Shown here one piece after another: positions 34,785 through 46,157 of a stretch of 64,000 nucleotides of DNA. A program made the translations under genes and the position numbers. The DNA is taken from assembly GCF_029227915.1 (NCBI RefSeq), contig NC_079878.1, positions 23,585,501 to 23,649,500 on the forward strand. Reading direction: 5' to 3'. Position 1 is the first letter of the stretch. The number at the start of each line of letters is the position of its first letter. Below the pieces are notes generated by a model that worked only from the letters and a program-made list of their open reading frames with translations, had not been told where the DNA came from and made no database searches. This DNA is from Hydractinia symbiolongicarpus (lineage: Eukaryota > Cnidaria > Hydrozoa > Anthoathecata > Hydractiniidae).

Positions 34785-36219
34785 TTATGAAGTCCCTTGT
34801 AGCTTCCTTTTCTCTGCGGCTTGTTTTTTTATCACTTCCAGTCGGCGTCGGTCGATAGTCTTTTTTGCAACGATTAACGTACAAAGCCCACATGCAGTTA
34901 TAACGCCCCTAAATAAATGCAAATCAAAACAAAGTAAAATAACCGACTGACTGGTAGCCTTGTGGTAGAGCGTTCGCTTTTAATGCTGGAGGTCTTGGGT
35001 TCAAAACCCGGCCGAGTCATGCCAGAGATTTTAAAAGGGTAAATCTACCCTTTCTGCTTAGCGCTCAGCATGAGAATAAGATTGATATCGTAGGCGGTTA
35101 TCTAGTTCTGCGATTGCTGTGCTTGCATGACTTTCGTAGCTCAAATGGGAGCTTTAAATGCACTAGGATCCCCTTCGCAGGACCCTCATTGATGAAGTAC
35201 CAAAAGGAACTGAAGAGGTCATCCTTGGTAAATAATTTTAAATAACAAATATCAAAAACATTTTTAAAGCTGCATTACAAACTTTTGATAAGTACATAAT
35301 ACTGTACACTCACTATCAACATACTAAACAATGTTATTGCACCATTTAATGGTATTATGCGTCAGTCAAAGTTTTCTCAGTTGAACTTACTATGTGTTTT
35401 CCTAACAAGGTTGAAATCATTTCTAATTTCCTAAGAAAAGCTGTTACGGTCAATCCACAGAATATGAACACAAAGCTTTTCAATGCACAAATTAACTTTC
35501 GTTATAACTTTGATTTTCAGTGTTTTCCAAGTTTAGGCGGTAATTTTTTTATTGTTATAACATTGACCGTATTGGACCTATTTTCAATGAAATATACCAA
35601 CTCTGGAAACGTTAAATAAGAAATACCTATTCCGGTAAGGTGTTCCCCCGCACACTTCGCTTTTTCAAATTTGGAAGACTGGTGCAGACATTAAATTTGG
35701 TAAAAACATTAAGCATGCAAGAATCATTCCCATTATGGTTGGTATGTAAAATATGCACATCTATCTATCTATCTAAAGCATGGCCCGCTACCACGAGGAA
35801 TTATTGATTAGTCCATACCCGGACGTGGCTGAAACTTTTGATGACGGTAGTGATCAACCGACGATCTGGCAATTTAGGTAGTATCTACAACTTACAAGCA
35901 ATATCACCATTGTTATTTGATTATTAACAAAAAACCAAACATATAATAACCACAAAGTCCAATGTTCAAAAAACAGAAACATGTAAAGGATTACCACAAG
36001 AATAGCGCCTTTCTAATTTTTTTATACTACATGCCCAATATATAATATCCCTATACTTCTGTCTGTCACGCAAAATAGGCAAACTTGTGGATTACAGGCC
36101 ACAGACTAGTTATTAGTTATATATATATTGTTTCCTAAAGTAAGAAGTTTGAAAAAATTTTTCATAACATAATGCACTTACCATCCAATGAGGACATTAC
36201 CAATTCGATTTCCAGCCAT
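34785..36219 (-). CDS. 53-residue single-pass membrane protein, two exons
   Basis: Exon 1 (36182-36219) starts ATG and encodes MAGNRIGNVLIG, with donor GTAAGT. Exon 2 (34785-34908) follows a TTTATTTAG acceptor. Joined, they give 53 residues ending in TAA. The layout is a short N-terminus, one hydrophobic segment (about 8-27, GVITACGLCTLIVA), then a strongly basic, probably helical tail (KKTIDRRRLEVIKKQAAEKRK). This resembles small mitochondrial inner-membrane or assembly proteins and other micro-integral proteins, but I do not recognise the family, and localisation is inference. The intron carries SINE copy B. The match of start codon, strong donor, acceptor and phase argues that this is real despite its size. 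Confidence 0.6.
34953..35240 (+). mobile_element. tRNA-derived SINE, copy B
   Basis: Head has A-box TGGTAGAGCGTTCG and B-box GGTTCAAAACCC, then a roughly 200-bp body matching copy A (4084-4387) in opposite orientation, and an AT-rich tail. It lies in the intron of the 53-residue membrane protein gene, antisense to it. Confidence 0.85.
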
Positions 36220-38912
36220 GTGTTTATTCAATTACTTCCCGCATGATGATATTTCTATACACATATATAATTTAAAAAGTCTTTTAGCATATACGTAATA
36301 GGAGAAAAATTATAAAAAAATAGTATGATAAAAGCACACCCAATCAGAACTCTGATTACAACAGGCAACTGTGCAGTATTAGATACGTTAACACAAGGTT
36401 TTACAGAATAGCTACAGTTGTGCCACAATATTTCTTGCAGAAGGGGGGGGGGGCATTTTGTTTGCATATTATGCTATGTCGTATTCTCAAAGTCAGTTAG
36501 AAACAAAGTTAAAATCATTCAAGAAAGTTATATTGTTAAAACCAAACAAATTGAGTCAAACTGTATTTGTCAAAGGAAAAAAGCTTTAGGATTTTAAGTA
36601 ATAATTGGTAATCATAATCTATAAAATCTGTGTAATCATTTACTGCTTGCATTTTTAAGATTAAAAACAGCTAAGATGAGTTGTGAATGTCCACAAAGTT
36701 TATATATATGCGTTCGAATCCTGACAGGTACGAAAAGAAGGATCACACATAATATATATTGACAAACTTGGCTATTACTGCTAATTTATAGTTTTTTAGG
36801 AATCAACGATTGAAAAAAATTTTTTTTAATTGTTATCTTCTATGTTTCTATGTCAGTCTTTATATTTAAAATTCATAAATTGTTGCAGTCTGTATATTTT
36901 TGCCTGTTCATATGCGTGCACATGTCTATTATTGATGTTGATGAATGATCAAAACATTATTTCATGCTTCAGCTCATCTAAAGCTACCTATATCAAAGAC
37001 GAGGTTTATTTCACTTTAACGATGATTCTAAGGCAATCTGCCTATAGCTACACTGCACTGCTACTGGTTTTGGTTAGCTAAAAATATAACTTACAAATAC
37101 ATGCTAGTTAATGCTGCCATCATAAGATATAGCTGGCTAGCTACCCAGGAGACCAAGCATTTTTTACCACAGAGAAATTAGATTATATATACTTCTAGCA
37201 CTGTTATTTTAAGGAAACAAGAACGAAAGTTAACAGGGCAATAGCCACAACCATACACAATGGTCAGCGTTCTTTCCTAGAAGAGAGAAAAGACATGGTC
37301 CGAAACCTGGTATACTGATGGCAACATTAATGGCGTATGGGAAACCAATATATGCCTGAAGCTATATATTGTCTGAGTGAGGCTTTTAGATAAATTTAAT
37401 ACAGAATTATCATGACACAATAATGCCATCACTCCTTTTACTTTAAAAAGACGTTTGGAATTGTGATCATCAAAGTTTTTAGATCAACTGGATCGTGACG
37501 ATACACACCCTGCGCATTCGACGACATAATACTCGCAGGCAGAGACATTTTTTATACGATTTGAAAGTATAGATAGGGATATTGTGAAAAAACCTGCTTT
37601 TAAAACTTAGTGGAGAACCCAGCCCGTCTCATATGTATGCAAACAGTTGGGAAAGAATAATAATATCCAATGGTTTTGTGTTTATTGATTGGTCTGAAAA
37701 AATCAATTACTTCTTTTGTTAAAAAAATATGCACAGATTAGGTTGATCACGTGTCCGTTCAGACTTTTCCTGTAATGCGGGTTACCAATAATTTTTGAGA
37801 GGGTTATGAATGTTTAAAAATATTGATTATACAACAGCACCAAGTATACGTCAGTGATGGAAAAAAAGTCAAGTCAAAACAGTAAAAAGAACAATTGAAA
37901 AGCGACAAATTGAACACAAAAATATTTTTGGCTTTAATTGATTTAAACCAAGAAAGAGGTGTTTTTCCTTCTACATTACCAACGAGATTTCTGGGATGTG
38001 TTGTGCATACGACATGACTGGCTTTTAAAGGAATTCATGAAAGGTGTATGTGGTGTTGAATTTACTACAAATCCTGTATTTAACAACAAGCAATGTGGAT
38101 ACGATTAGGTCCGTAATATTATCGCGCAATTTTTCAAAGAGGTATCACATGATGTTTCATGTAAAAATACTGCAGAAACTCAGTATCGTGAAAAGTCAAA
38201 AAAATGTTCTGCGAGTTTAACAGATGGCGTAAGACTACAAGTATCCACAAAATATATCATTGCGACAAGGCGGCAAATTTCGAAGTTCGTCCCCACAATA
38301 AATTATGTAGTGCACGCAATTTCAACTTGTCAATGTTTACAACGGAACAACTTTTAAAATGTGCAAATTTAAAAGCACCCCACCGTCTGTGGAAAATTCG
38401 AAAGTTGAGGCTTTTTTTCAACTTTATTAAATGGCCATTGTTTTAATAGCCAGAAGACCCAGCGTAATTTTTCTTACCACCGGGAAATCAGGGAAACTCA
38501 TTTATCAACGCGAAGAAGAAAGCTTAGTTAACTAGGCTATTGTTTTAACATCTTCGTGAGGTGTTGTAGATGGTAAGAGCAGTTGGTTTTTGACCTCCTA
38601 TCAGACGGAAAATAGGAGACGCAAGTATCACCTATTTTTATCACGCTTGGCATTTTTGATTTTAGAGAGAAAGCACCAGAAATACTCGATCGTTTGTTAG
38701 GAAAATTGATATTTTTTGCTCTGATGAGGTCGGTAATTGTGCTCATTCAGCCTCTAATCATAACGTTTCGGGTGCACTTTAATGTAGTTTTGTCACCCCA
38801 TTTGGTGCCACCTACTGACCGCTAACCGCATTGTGCGTCACGCAAGGAAGTTAGAGGAATGCTATACGTATCTTTCGTGGTAATGCTACAAAGTTACAGT
38901 CGCAGGGGAGAA
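36220..38912. other. Intergenic region without recognised gene
   Basis: AT-rich DNA with a G-run near 36441-36451 and scattered small ORFs that show no domain or splice support. A Helitron-like end (CTGTCTGTCACGC, then CTAG) lies just to the left, near 36040-36115, in the adjacent intron. Confidence 0.5.
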
Positions 38913-39050
38913 ATGGCCAGCCGTTACGATGGACTCTCTAAGGACGTTAAACTTTACATTACTTACTTATTACTAGGACTGATATTGGGAATGCTACTGA
39001 GACGCCGATACCAGAGAGACTTGCTGTTCGCTACAACGCTGACAATTTAA
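38913..39050 (+). CDS. Possible 45-residue single-pass membrane micropeptide
   Basis: An ORF starting MASRYDGLSKDVK has one hydrophobic segment (about 14-28, LYITYLLLGLILGML), then RRRYQRD and a short tail. In-frame upstream ATG at 38859 would add 18 residues. The sequence looks less AT-rich than its surroundings, and AATAAA lies 113 nt downstream (39163-39168), giving a plausible short transcript. No family recognised. It could instead be a chance ORF or part of a longer unspliced RNA. Confidence 0.35.
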   Translation: MASRYDGLSKDVKLYITYLLLGLILGMLLRRRYQRDLLFATTLTI

Positions 39051-40313
39051 TTTTTGTTTGTATTGTATTGTATTGTGATCTTTTCATTGTTTTGTATCTT
39101 TCCACGTACAATGTTTTCCGTTTAAAATATGTGGTTTTGTAAAAAACATTAATATTCCAATTAATAAAATATATACCGTCCAGCGTCCCTTCTGTTCGCG
39201 ACCCAACCTTGCAAAGTGATCGACGATAATGTAAAAAAGCAATATTCATCCCTTGTGTATTTGTCTCGTGTTTTTAGTGAATTATCGTTTCGCTCCGCCG
39301 TATATCAACTAATCACTAATTTATTTTCATGCATGTTAGCCATTCAATTAGTTTTTATCTCTCTACGGTTGTATGTTGCATTTTTTCTGTATCTTGTCAA
39401 ACTAGTTTTTCTATCATTTTTTCTATAAAAGGCGTATGTTTTTTTCTCGTTTTTCGTTTAGTCACTATGAAGCAGTCGAATCAATCAAGTTTCAATTTTC
39501 TCACTGGCTCACTATACTATTCCATCAAGCGCACACTCTTGGTCAGCTGTTTAAACATTACAGGATCATTATCAAAACTGTGTTGTGAACAGAGTCTACA
39601 AACCTCATTTCCAGAGGGCCCAGGTTGACAAGACAAAAATGAAAGACAAGACGTGCGAGATCATTAGCCACACAAGATTGTGCAAACATTTTTGCTTTGA
39701 AAGCTGTATTTTTACGTTGTGTACTTTCAGTTCATTTTTTGTTTTCACTTTTCAGCTATAGTGTTATTATTCCTTTTAAAAATTGTTTTTCTAATGTATG
39801 TCATACGCATCAAACTATTTCTTCATAAGTAATACACGATATCAAGCAACTTTGAAACTAGGATGTACACACTACGGACAAAACACATACATTTTCCAAA
39901 TAAAGTTTTTGAGTGGACTACGCAAAAAACTCTGGGAAGAGATTTTAAAGGTAGCTTTTGTAACATATTTTTTAAGCTGCTTTCACTAAGCATTGGAAGC
40001 AAAGGAAACAAAAGTGAACTAATGCTGGGCGCCTATAAATTTTTCCTAACTTTGTACCATTTAGGGCCACAGTAATTTTCAATTTAGCTTTTTTTTTCTG
40101 ACAAATAAAACGGAACAAAAGACGTAACAACATGAAGTTTAGTTCTCAATATAAAAAAAGTGAATTTTTCAAATAAGCTCCCTTTTATCAAGCGGGCGCT
40201 TATTCGAGAGGGGCGCTTAATAAGTGCTGGGCCCTCATGCTTACGCAGAAGATTTGGAAAATAAAATCTGGATCAATCATCATACGTAAGTACTCGATTA
40301 ATCCTTCAATTTT

Positions 40314-40346
40314 TTTCCCAATCTTCTGCGCAAGCAGAGTATGAGA
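40314..40346 (+). repeat. 33-bp inverted repeat, left copy
   Basis: Exact reverse complement of 41880-41912. Together they flank the broken DIRS-like gag. A diverged third copy in the right-hand orientation lies at about 40231-40269, so the left end is itself a small hairpin. Confidence 0.85.
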
Positions 40347-40499
40347 CTTCAAAGCATAAACGCGGCCAGCGAGTGTGGTGAAAACAAAACAAAAGATTGA
40401 GAAGGATAAGATAAAGAAAATTTGAATAACTGAGCAAACGTCTTTTAACAATATAATGTTACAATCAGTATGTAAATGTTAAAAAAAACGCAAACTAAG

Positions 40500-41442
40500 A
40501 TTCATGACTTGTCGCTTCCATAACTGAGTCCAAGAGCGAGGCACCAAGATCATGAAGACTTGTCACACTACCAATAACATCTCTACAATAATAACGATAA
40601 AAGGTAGAATCCCTACTCCAAGTGCCATACTTTAAAATGGCATCTAGAGGTACCATCATCTCCAAACAGCAACAAGTCTTCTTCAGACACATCCTTTGCC
40701 AATCCTTTTAGGTGAGGCATTGCACCGATTAATCCTACTCTTGGATACTGATTTAGCTGCTGGTAGTTGTTACCGATTAGACAAAGGGCATCTTTAGCCA
40801 AATTTAATAAAATGGATGGTTCTATTACAATAAGGTTTCCTTGCTTGGGTCCTTAATAATTTGGTCTGCCAATTGTAAGATATGCACTTGGCTTTTCGAA
40901 ACAGTGGTTTGCAGTTTCTGCAATACCAGATCATTTGATCCTTTGCTGTCTGCCTTGGCCCATAGAGGTTTATTGCAGCTCTTTGCAGACAAAAGACGGC
41001 ACTTCGTGGGAATTTGGACGCTTTCTAGTCTGCCTTTCAATTTTTCATTGGTAAGTTTCTTCGACCACCTGAGTTTAGCCATGGATGCTAAAGGTGGAGC
41101 TACTTCTGTGCCAAAGGAGTCTTCATCGTTATACTCTTTGATGAGGTCAGACCAGACATCTTGGTCTGGGTTTTTTAACTGGTTTTCTTCTTGCCCCAGC
41201 ATTTCATTCATTAAACCATCATACAATTGGTTGGATGCTGATGTACTTATGGCATCACCATCTTTTTTACTAGGCCTCTTAGTAGAAGAGCTAGATTCTA
41301 CATGACTGAGGTAAGTTTCTGCTGATGAAGACCTGGATCTTTTTCTTCCTCTAGATTGATCTACAGATATGGAAGCATTTGCTTCATTTTGTTTATCTGC
41401 ACCATAACTTAGACCAGGAGAATTGTCTCCACTGCGGTCCAC
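40500..41442 (-). pseudogene. Broken DIRS-like retroelement ORF1 (gag-like)
   Basis: Minus-strand frame 41442-40825 begins MDRSGDNSPGLSYGADK and holds a Ser/Arg/Lys-rich stretch (GRKRSRSSSAET), an acidic region and WSKKLTNEKLKGRLESVQIPT. After a frame break the protein continues in another frame (about 40801-40500) with NLAKDALCLIGNNYQQLNQYP and SEEDLLLFGDDG. This arrangement resembles ORF1/gag proteins of DIRS-like elements common in cnidarians. That family call is from memory of the pattern, not a search. No tyrosine recombinase or reverse transcriptase is present nearby, so it is a deleted, non-functional remnant. The 33-bp inverted repeats fit DIRS-type inverted termini. Confidence 0.5.
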
Positions 41443-41879
41443 ATGGAAGTTATTATCACATCGGCTTGGAGGCTGTTTAATGAAGTAGAAGATTTTTCTC
41501 CTAGGGCTGTGACTGCTTCCAGCTAATGTTGTTGCATGGGTGGAAGGAACTTAGTTTAAAAATCCATTGGAGTTTCTAACACTATGGGTTCACCACCTTC
41601 TTTTGGAGCTGAGGTGTCTGCCATTTTGATTGCAGCTCACCATAAGTTTTAGATCTATAGCAATAAGTAAATAAATAAAATTATATAAAAGAAGGAATAA
41701 ATATAATCTACTACTTATGGAAAAATAATAAAATATAGCTAGCTATAGAAAAAGAATTAAAAACGGATTAGCATAGCTGAAGTTTACCAATCGCAAACAC
41801 CAACAAATCGCACACGTCCGTCACCTTCAGTAAGATTTGGGAAATGAACTGCTGAGGATTTTGGGTTATCGAGCTTCGC

Positions 41880-41912
41880 TCTCATACTCTGCTTGCGCAG
41901 AAGATTGGGAAA
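41880..41912 (-). repeat. 33-bp inverted repeat, right copy
   Basis: Exact reverse complement of 40314-40346; right boundary of the putative DIRS-like remnant. Confidence 0.85.
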
Positions 41913-42538
41913 TAAAATCTTTTTTTTCCCTTTCTCTCCTTCTGTTGTTATAATGGGTAGCCTATCCTCCTTTCTTTTGATTTTTTCTGTTCACTTAATG
42001 CATGCTTGACATGGTAAGTGAATTCCGCTAGCTATTTAAGATTTGTGCGAACTAGCTAGTTAGCTAGCTGCTATATGATAGTTATTTTCACGGAATGAAG
42101 AGAGCATTCCCTACAATTCGGTTTGACGTCATAACAACTAGACACACTTTGGAGTTTTAAGAACAATGTTAGGAAGTTTAAGCACAGATAATTTTTTGAA
42201 GCAAAATGTAGATAGATAGTTAGCTAGCAAGCTAGCTAGCTAAGCATCATTTTCAGGCAGGTTTTTATTGCGGTTCCCTTTTAGTTAGCTAATTATTCTT
42301 CCATTTCCACATTTTTTAACATTCTTCCCCCTACTAACTAGGTTTGTTTTCACCCTGCAAAATTTTAAAAAAAGGCGGATGTAGCACAAATGTGATTCTT
42401 TAATTAAGCACAATGTCAATTATCACTATAGCATCAAAGCTGAACCGAATCGCTGAATAGCCTCATGGCTTACTACTCTTCCAATATGAAAGCACTTCTC
42501 TTTTATGATCGAAATAGTCCCTTCTGTATTATCACACT

Positions 42539-42680
42539 TGATGTATCCGAGGTCGGCTGCCGTACAAAAGGCAGAAAGGAGAGACCAAGATGGCGACAAG
42601 AGCTGTGTAATTTGTAGCTAGACTTGTGTTATTTATAGCGAAGAAAGCTTTGTTGTGTTAACGTATAGCCGTTCATTTCA
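42539..42680 (+). repeat. 5' LTR of the gypsy element
   Basis: 142 bp, starts TGATGT and ends TTTCA. Differs from the 3' LTR by four substitutions and one 1-nt indel by my alignment, implying an old but not ancient insertion. Confidence 0.9.
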
Positions 42681-42749
42681 TTGGCGACGAGGATAAAACG
42701 AAACAAACACAAAACAAAAACAACACAGGGAGACTGCGATTCAACAAGA

Positions 42750-43378
42750 ATGGTGGAGCAGAGATTGAAGAAGTTTGATCCTGATATTCACAGGGACAAT
42801 TATGATGCAATTTCAGATTATTGTAATGCATTCCAGTACGAATACGAAGCGATTGTTAAAGATCCACCAGCAGGAAGCGAGCCAGAGCAAGCAGAATGGA
42901 TCCAACTCAACAAGAGGAAGGTATTTTCAGGAAGGTTGCATCCCGGAACCTTCAAAAAGACTTTGAGGAGGTCTGCAGAGGGGCGTACAATCACTTTTGA
43001 TGAGACTGTTACAAGACTGAAGGAACGTGACCAACCACTGAAAAACACAACATTGGCAAATTTGAGTTCCACAAAATGAATCAAACAGCAGGTGAATCGT
43101 TTGACCTTTTCTTTAACCGTGTCAAAAATGAGGCGAACATGTGTTCATTTCAATGTGATAGCGACACATGTTATGTGAAAGATATCATGGTTAGAGACCA
43201 AATTGTAATTGGGACAAAAAATGATGACATCAGAAAAAATGCTCTCAACAACCAATGCAATTTAGAGGAGCTCAATAAAAATGGGAGGAAGCTGGAAGCA
43301 GCCACAGTTGGAGCTCAAAAGATAACAGCCAATATAAGCCAATGTAACCCGTGTAAACACACCTGGAAAATACTCTAA
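42750..43378 (+). pseudogene. Gypsy gag, frameshifted
   Basis: The gag frame starts at ATG 42750 (MVEQRLKKFDPDIHRDN) and continues to about 43040, where the coding signal moves to another frame (FEFHKMNQTAGESFDLFFNR, ending at 43378). FHKMNQ..GESFDLFFNRVK is a typical gypsy gag motif. A small indel near 43030-43050 explains the break. A further frame change leads to the zinc knuckle at 43443. Confidence 0.8.
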
Positions 43379-43442
43379 GAGAAACCGTGCAAGAGAGGAC
43401 CTCTTCAAGAAAGAAGGAAAGAGGAATGGATCTCCACCGATA

Positions 43443-44459
43443 ATGCCCAAATGTAATGACTGGTCATCGAAACGTTGTAAAGGAGGGAAGAAGTGCCCGG
43501 CATTCAACGAAAAATGCTTTAAATGTGGACAGTATGGACATTTCAAGGGTTCAAGAACATGCACGAAAGGAAACAGAAAGCATAAGCAGACTAGGCGGGT
43601 AAACGACTCATCAGCAGAGAGCAACTCCGAAGAGAGTACAACAGAGACCGAACCGTCTGAAGAATCTGAGGTTGAGCAACAGCATGTCAAAAGGCTAGTG
43701 TATGCAGCCCGGAGAGTAGCAAAAACCCGAAGAGCCGCGCATAAAACAAGAAAAGCCCCACCACCCAAGAGATACGAAGTCACTGTTGGCATAAAGGAAA
43801 GAGTGGTTAAGGCCTATGCAGATACAGGCGCAGACATTTCTATCATGTCAAAAAGGATGGCAAACCAACTACAATTATCCATTGCAAAGACTTGCATCAA
43901 GATAAAGCCATATCGCACAAAGAACATTAAATGCCTAGGACACTACACTGGACCAGTTATGTACGGTGAAGTTGTGGCAAACGTGCGATTTTACATCGTC
44001 AAAAGGGACTTGGAAACTCTCCTCAGTGGTGCAGTATGCGAGGAGCTGGGAATCATCAAGTTCCAGGGCCCAACAAATTCTAACATCCGCAGTTTCAACG
44101 TAGACAACACAAACATCAGAGCAATACTCGCACAGGGTCACAACATAGATGACTCTTCTCCAGTCGCGTGCGCAAGCAGGACAACAACGGATGTCGAAAA
44201 ACGATACCCTCAACTCGATCTTGAATCACTCGCTGTGGATTTTGGCCTTAAACGATTCCCCCACTACATTGCTGGAGGACCAGGAGTGGAAATCATCACA
44301 GACCACAAACCACTGGTCAGTATTTTTGCAAGCACCCGAATTGGTTCAATTCGAACAGACAGAATAAAACTGCGACACCAGAACAGTACCTTCAAAGTAT
44401 CGTGGAGACGAGAAAAAAAATCCTGCGGACTTCTTATCCAGGCATGCAACACCCATTAA
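43443..44459 (+). pseudogene. Gypsy zinc knuckle, protease and RNase H remnant; reverse transcriptase deleted
   Basis: One 338-codon frame. The knuckle CFKCGQYGHFKGSRTC has CX2CX4HX6C spacing, not the usual HX4C. An acidic linker follows, then the aspartic protease core YADTGADISIMS. At about 44080-44120 the sequence passes straight into RNase H-like sequence (ILAQ, then SPVACASRTTTDVEKRYPQ and ITDHKPL). The reverse transcriptase domain, including its YxDD motif, is absent, as is the first RNase H aspartate region. The frame ends with a premature TAA at 44457-44459, after which the same frame resumes into integrase. Confidence 0.88.
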
Positions 44460-44468
44460 CAAAACGTC

Positions 44469-45963
44469 ATGGCAACAGGAATCCGACGAACTGAAAAATC
44501 TGTCTGGTTCCTCCAATACGCCCCCTATACAGAAGCCATCTCCATGAGTCGAATCATCGCAGAAACCAAGAAGGACGCAGTGCTGCAGTCCCTGGTCAAG
44601 TGCATTCACCAGGGGTACATTCCAAAGTCAAAGAAATCGTTGGAACTTTACCGTAAGGTCTTCCACAAGCTGGCTATATCGGACAAAGATCTAATGCTGC
44701 GTAACGACCGCATTATCTTACCACAAAGTCTTTGGTCGAAAGCTTTCGTTGAAGCCCACCAAGGAAGCCACCCTGGTATGAGCAGCCTGAAGAGAAGAAT
44801 CCGATCACACTTCTGGTTTCCCAGCATCAATACATTGGTCCAGCAAGCAGTCGAACAATGCGAGACATGTCAGCTTTTTACGCAGAAGACAACCAAGGAG
44901 CCACTTTCACCACAAAACGTACCTACAGGCCCGTGGGAGGACGCATTCATCGATCTGTTTGGCCCGATGCCAGACCACAGATATGTCTTAGTAGTCTTGG
45001 ACAACTACTCACGTTTCCCAGCAGCCAAGATTGCTCCGACAACCGCAACAAAACCAGTTCTAAAGGCCCTCGAAGATATTTACACGGACTTAGGCACTCC
45101 CGAACGTCATCGCACCGACAATGGTCCACCTTTTAACTCAGCTGAATTTGCCAAGTTCCCTAGTGAGAACGACATCACGCACGTCCTGACGTACCCGTAT
45201 CACCCACAAGGTAATCCAGCAGAAACATTCATGAAACCACTCAGGAAAGCTATGAAATCAGCCTTCCACGAGCACAAGAGCAGAGATACAGCACTCAACC
45301 AGCTACTAACATCATACCGTGTAACACCGCACCCGGCTACAAACCTCTCACTCGGTGGAACCATGTTCCATAACGGATACAGGAAGGATTTTCAACGAAC
45401 GCGATACACTACGAAGGAACGACAAACGGCATAGGACAGAGATCTCCAACAAAGAAAACAACGGAAAGAGCTGACAAACATATCCCCGAGACGCCAATCA
45501 TCGACCGTTCAACAGGGTGACCTAGTTCTCGTCATCAGCAGTAACAAAGTTTGAGCCCGTATATCATCGAACACCCTACTGGATCTGCGAAATCAACACC
45601 AAGGGCGTAGTCCTGAAGCGATCGACCGATTTCTAACGAATTCGCAGACACAAAGATGACATCAAGGCATACCACGAAAGTACAAAGGAACTAGTAACAC
45701 CAGTTCTTTCTGACCTACCGAAGAAATCAACAACATGGATCTTCGATCGAAATGAAGAACTAGAACACGGCCACGACGAACACACTGGTAGCAACAACGA
45801 CGAGTTGATCACAGAAGACGGAAGCGACACCGACACGATAACGGATGACGATACAATAGCCTACGAAGGAGACACTTCAGACGCAGAACCCGAAGAAAAG
45901 ATGACAACAGCAAAAAAACGAGAGAGGCGACCTCCGAGACATCTACAGGACTATGAACTTTAA
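44469..45963 (+). pseudogene. Gypsy integrase, degraded at the C-terminus
   Basis: The first frame (to 45434) has an H2C2 zinc-binding region (HQGSHPGMSSLKRR, then CETC), followed by the DDE core: FIDLFGP, RTDNGPPF and NPAETFMK carry the two aspartates and the glutamate. A stop at 45432-45434 and further frame changes break the C-terminal part. It reappears as DLPKKSTTWIFDRNEE and a basic RRPPRHLQDYEL end, stopping at 45961-45963. It is in frame with the protease/RNase H block apart from one stop codon. Confidence 0.88.
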
Positions 45964-46011
45964 AAGTATATATTTACATGTAAAAAACACTTTCTGAAAA
46001 GATGAGAGTGA

Positions 46012-46152
46012 TGATGTTCCGAGGTCGGCTGCCGTACGAAAGGCAGAAAGGAGAGACCAAGATGGCGACAAGAGCTGTGTAATTTGTAGCTAGACTTATG
46101 TTATTTATAGAGAAGAAAGCTTTGTTGTGTTAACGTATAGCCGTTCATTTTA
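46012..46152 (+). repeat. 3' LTR of the gypsy element
   Basis: 141 bp, starts TGATGT, ends TTTTA (5' LTR ends TTTCA), followed at once by the target duplication ACACT. Confidence 0.9.
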
Positions 46153-46157
46153 ACACT

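Larger units (their letters stand above)
42539..46152 (+). mobile_element. Ty3/gypsy LTR retrotransposon with internal deletion
   Basis: LTRs at 42539-42680 and 46012-46152. The 5-bp target duplication ACACT occurs at 42534-42538 and 46153-46157. A primer-binding-type TTGGCGACGAGG follows the 5' LTR directly, and a purine run GAAAAGATGAGAG lies before the 3' LTR. Domain order gag, zinc knuckle, protease, RNase H, integrase is Ty3/gypsy; the GGCGACGAGG site recalls mag/SURL-type invertebrate elements (inference). At 3.6 kb it is short because the reverse transcriptase is missing. Frame breaks in gag and stops in pol make it non-autonomous. It is an endogenous insertion, not an infectious virus. 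Confidence 0.95.

Noticed and set aside
34960-35030. Functional tRNA gene
   Set aside because: Pol III boxes are present, but the anticodon arm is poorly formed and the sequence continues into a shared SINE body, so it is a retroposon head and not a tRNA gene.
38537-38746. Minus-strand 69-codon ORF divergent from the 38913 micropeptide
   Set aside because: No recognisable feature; divergent spacing alone is not evidence of a gene.
40841-41305. Plus-strand 154-codon ORF
   Set aside because: Antisense to the DIRS-like gag frame, which has the better protein signature.
43262-43792. Minus-strand 176-codon ORF in the gypsy element
   Set aside because: Antisense shadow of the gag/zinc-knuckle/protease region.
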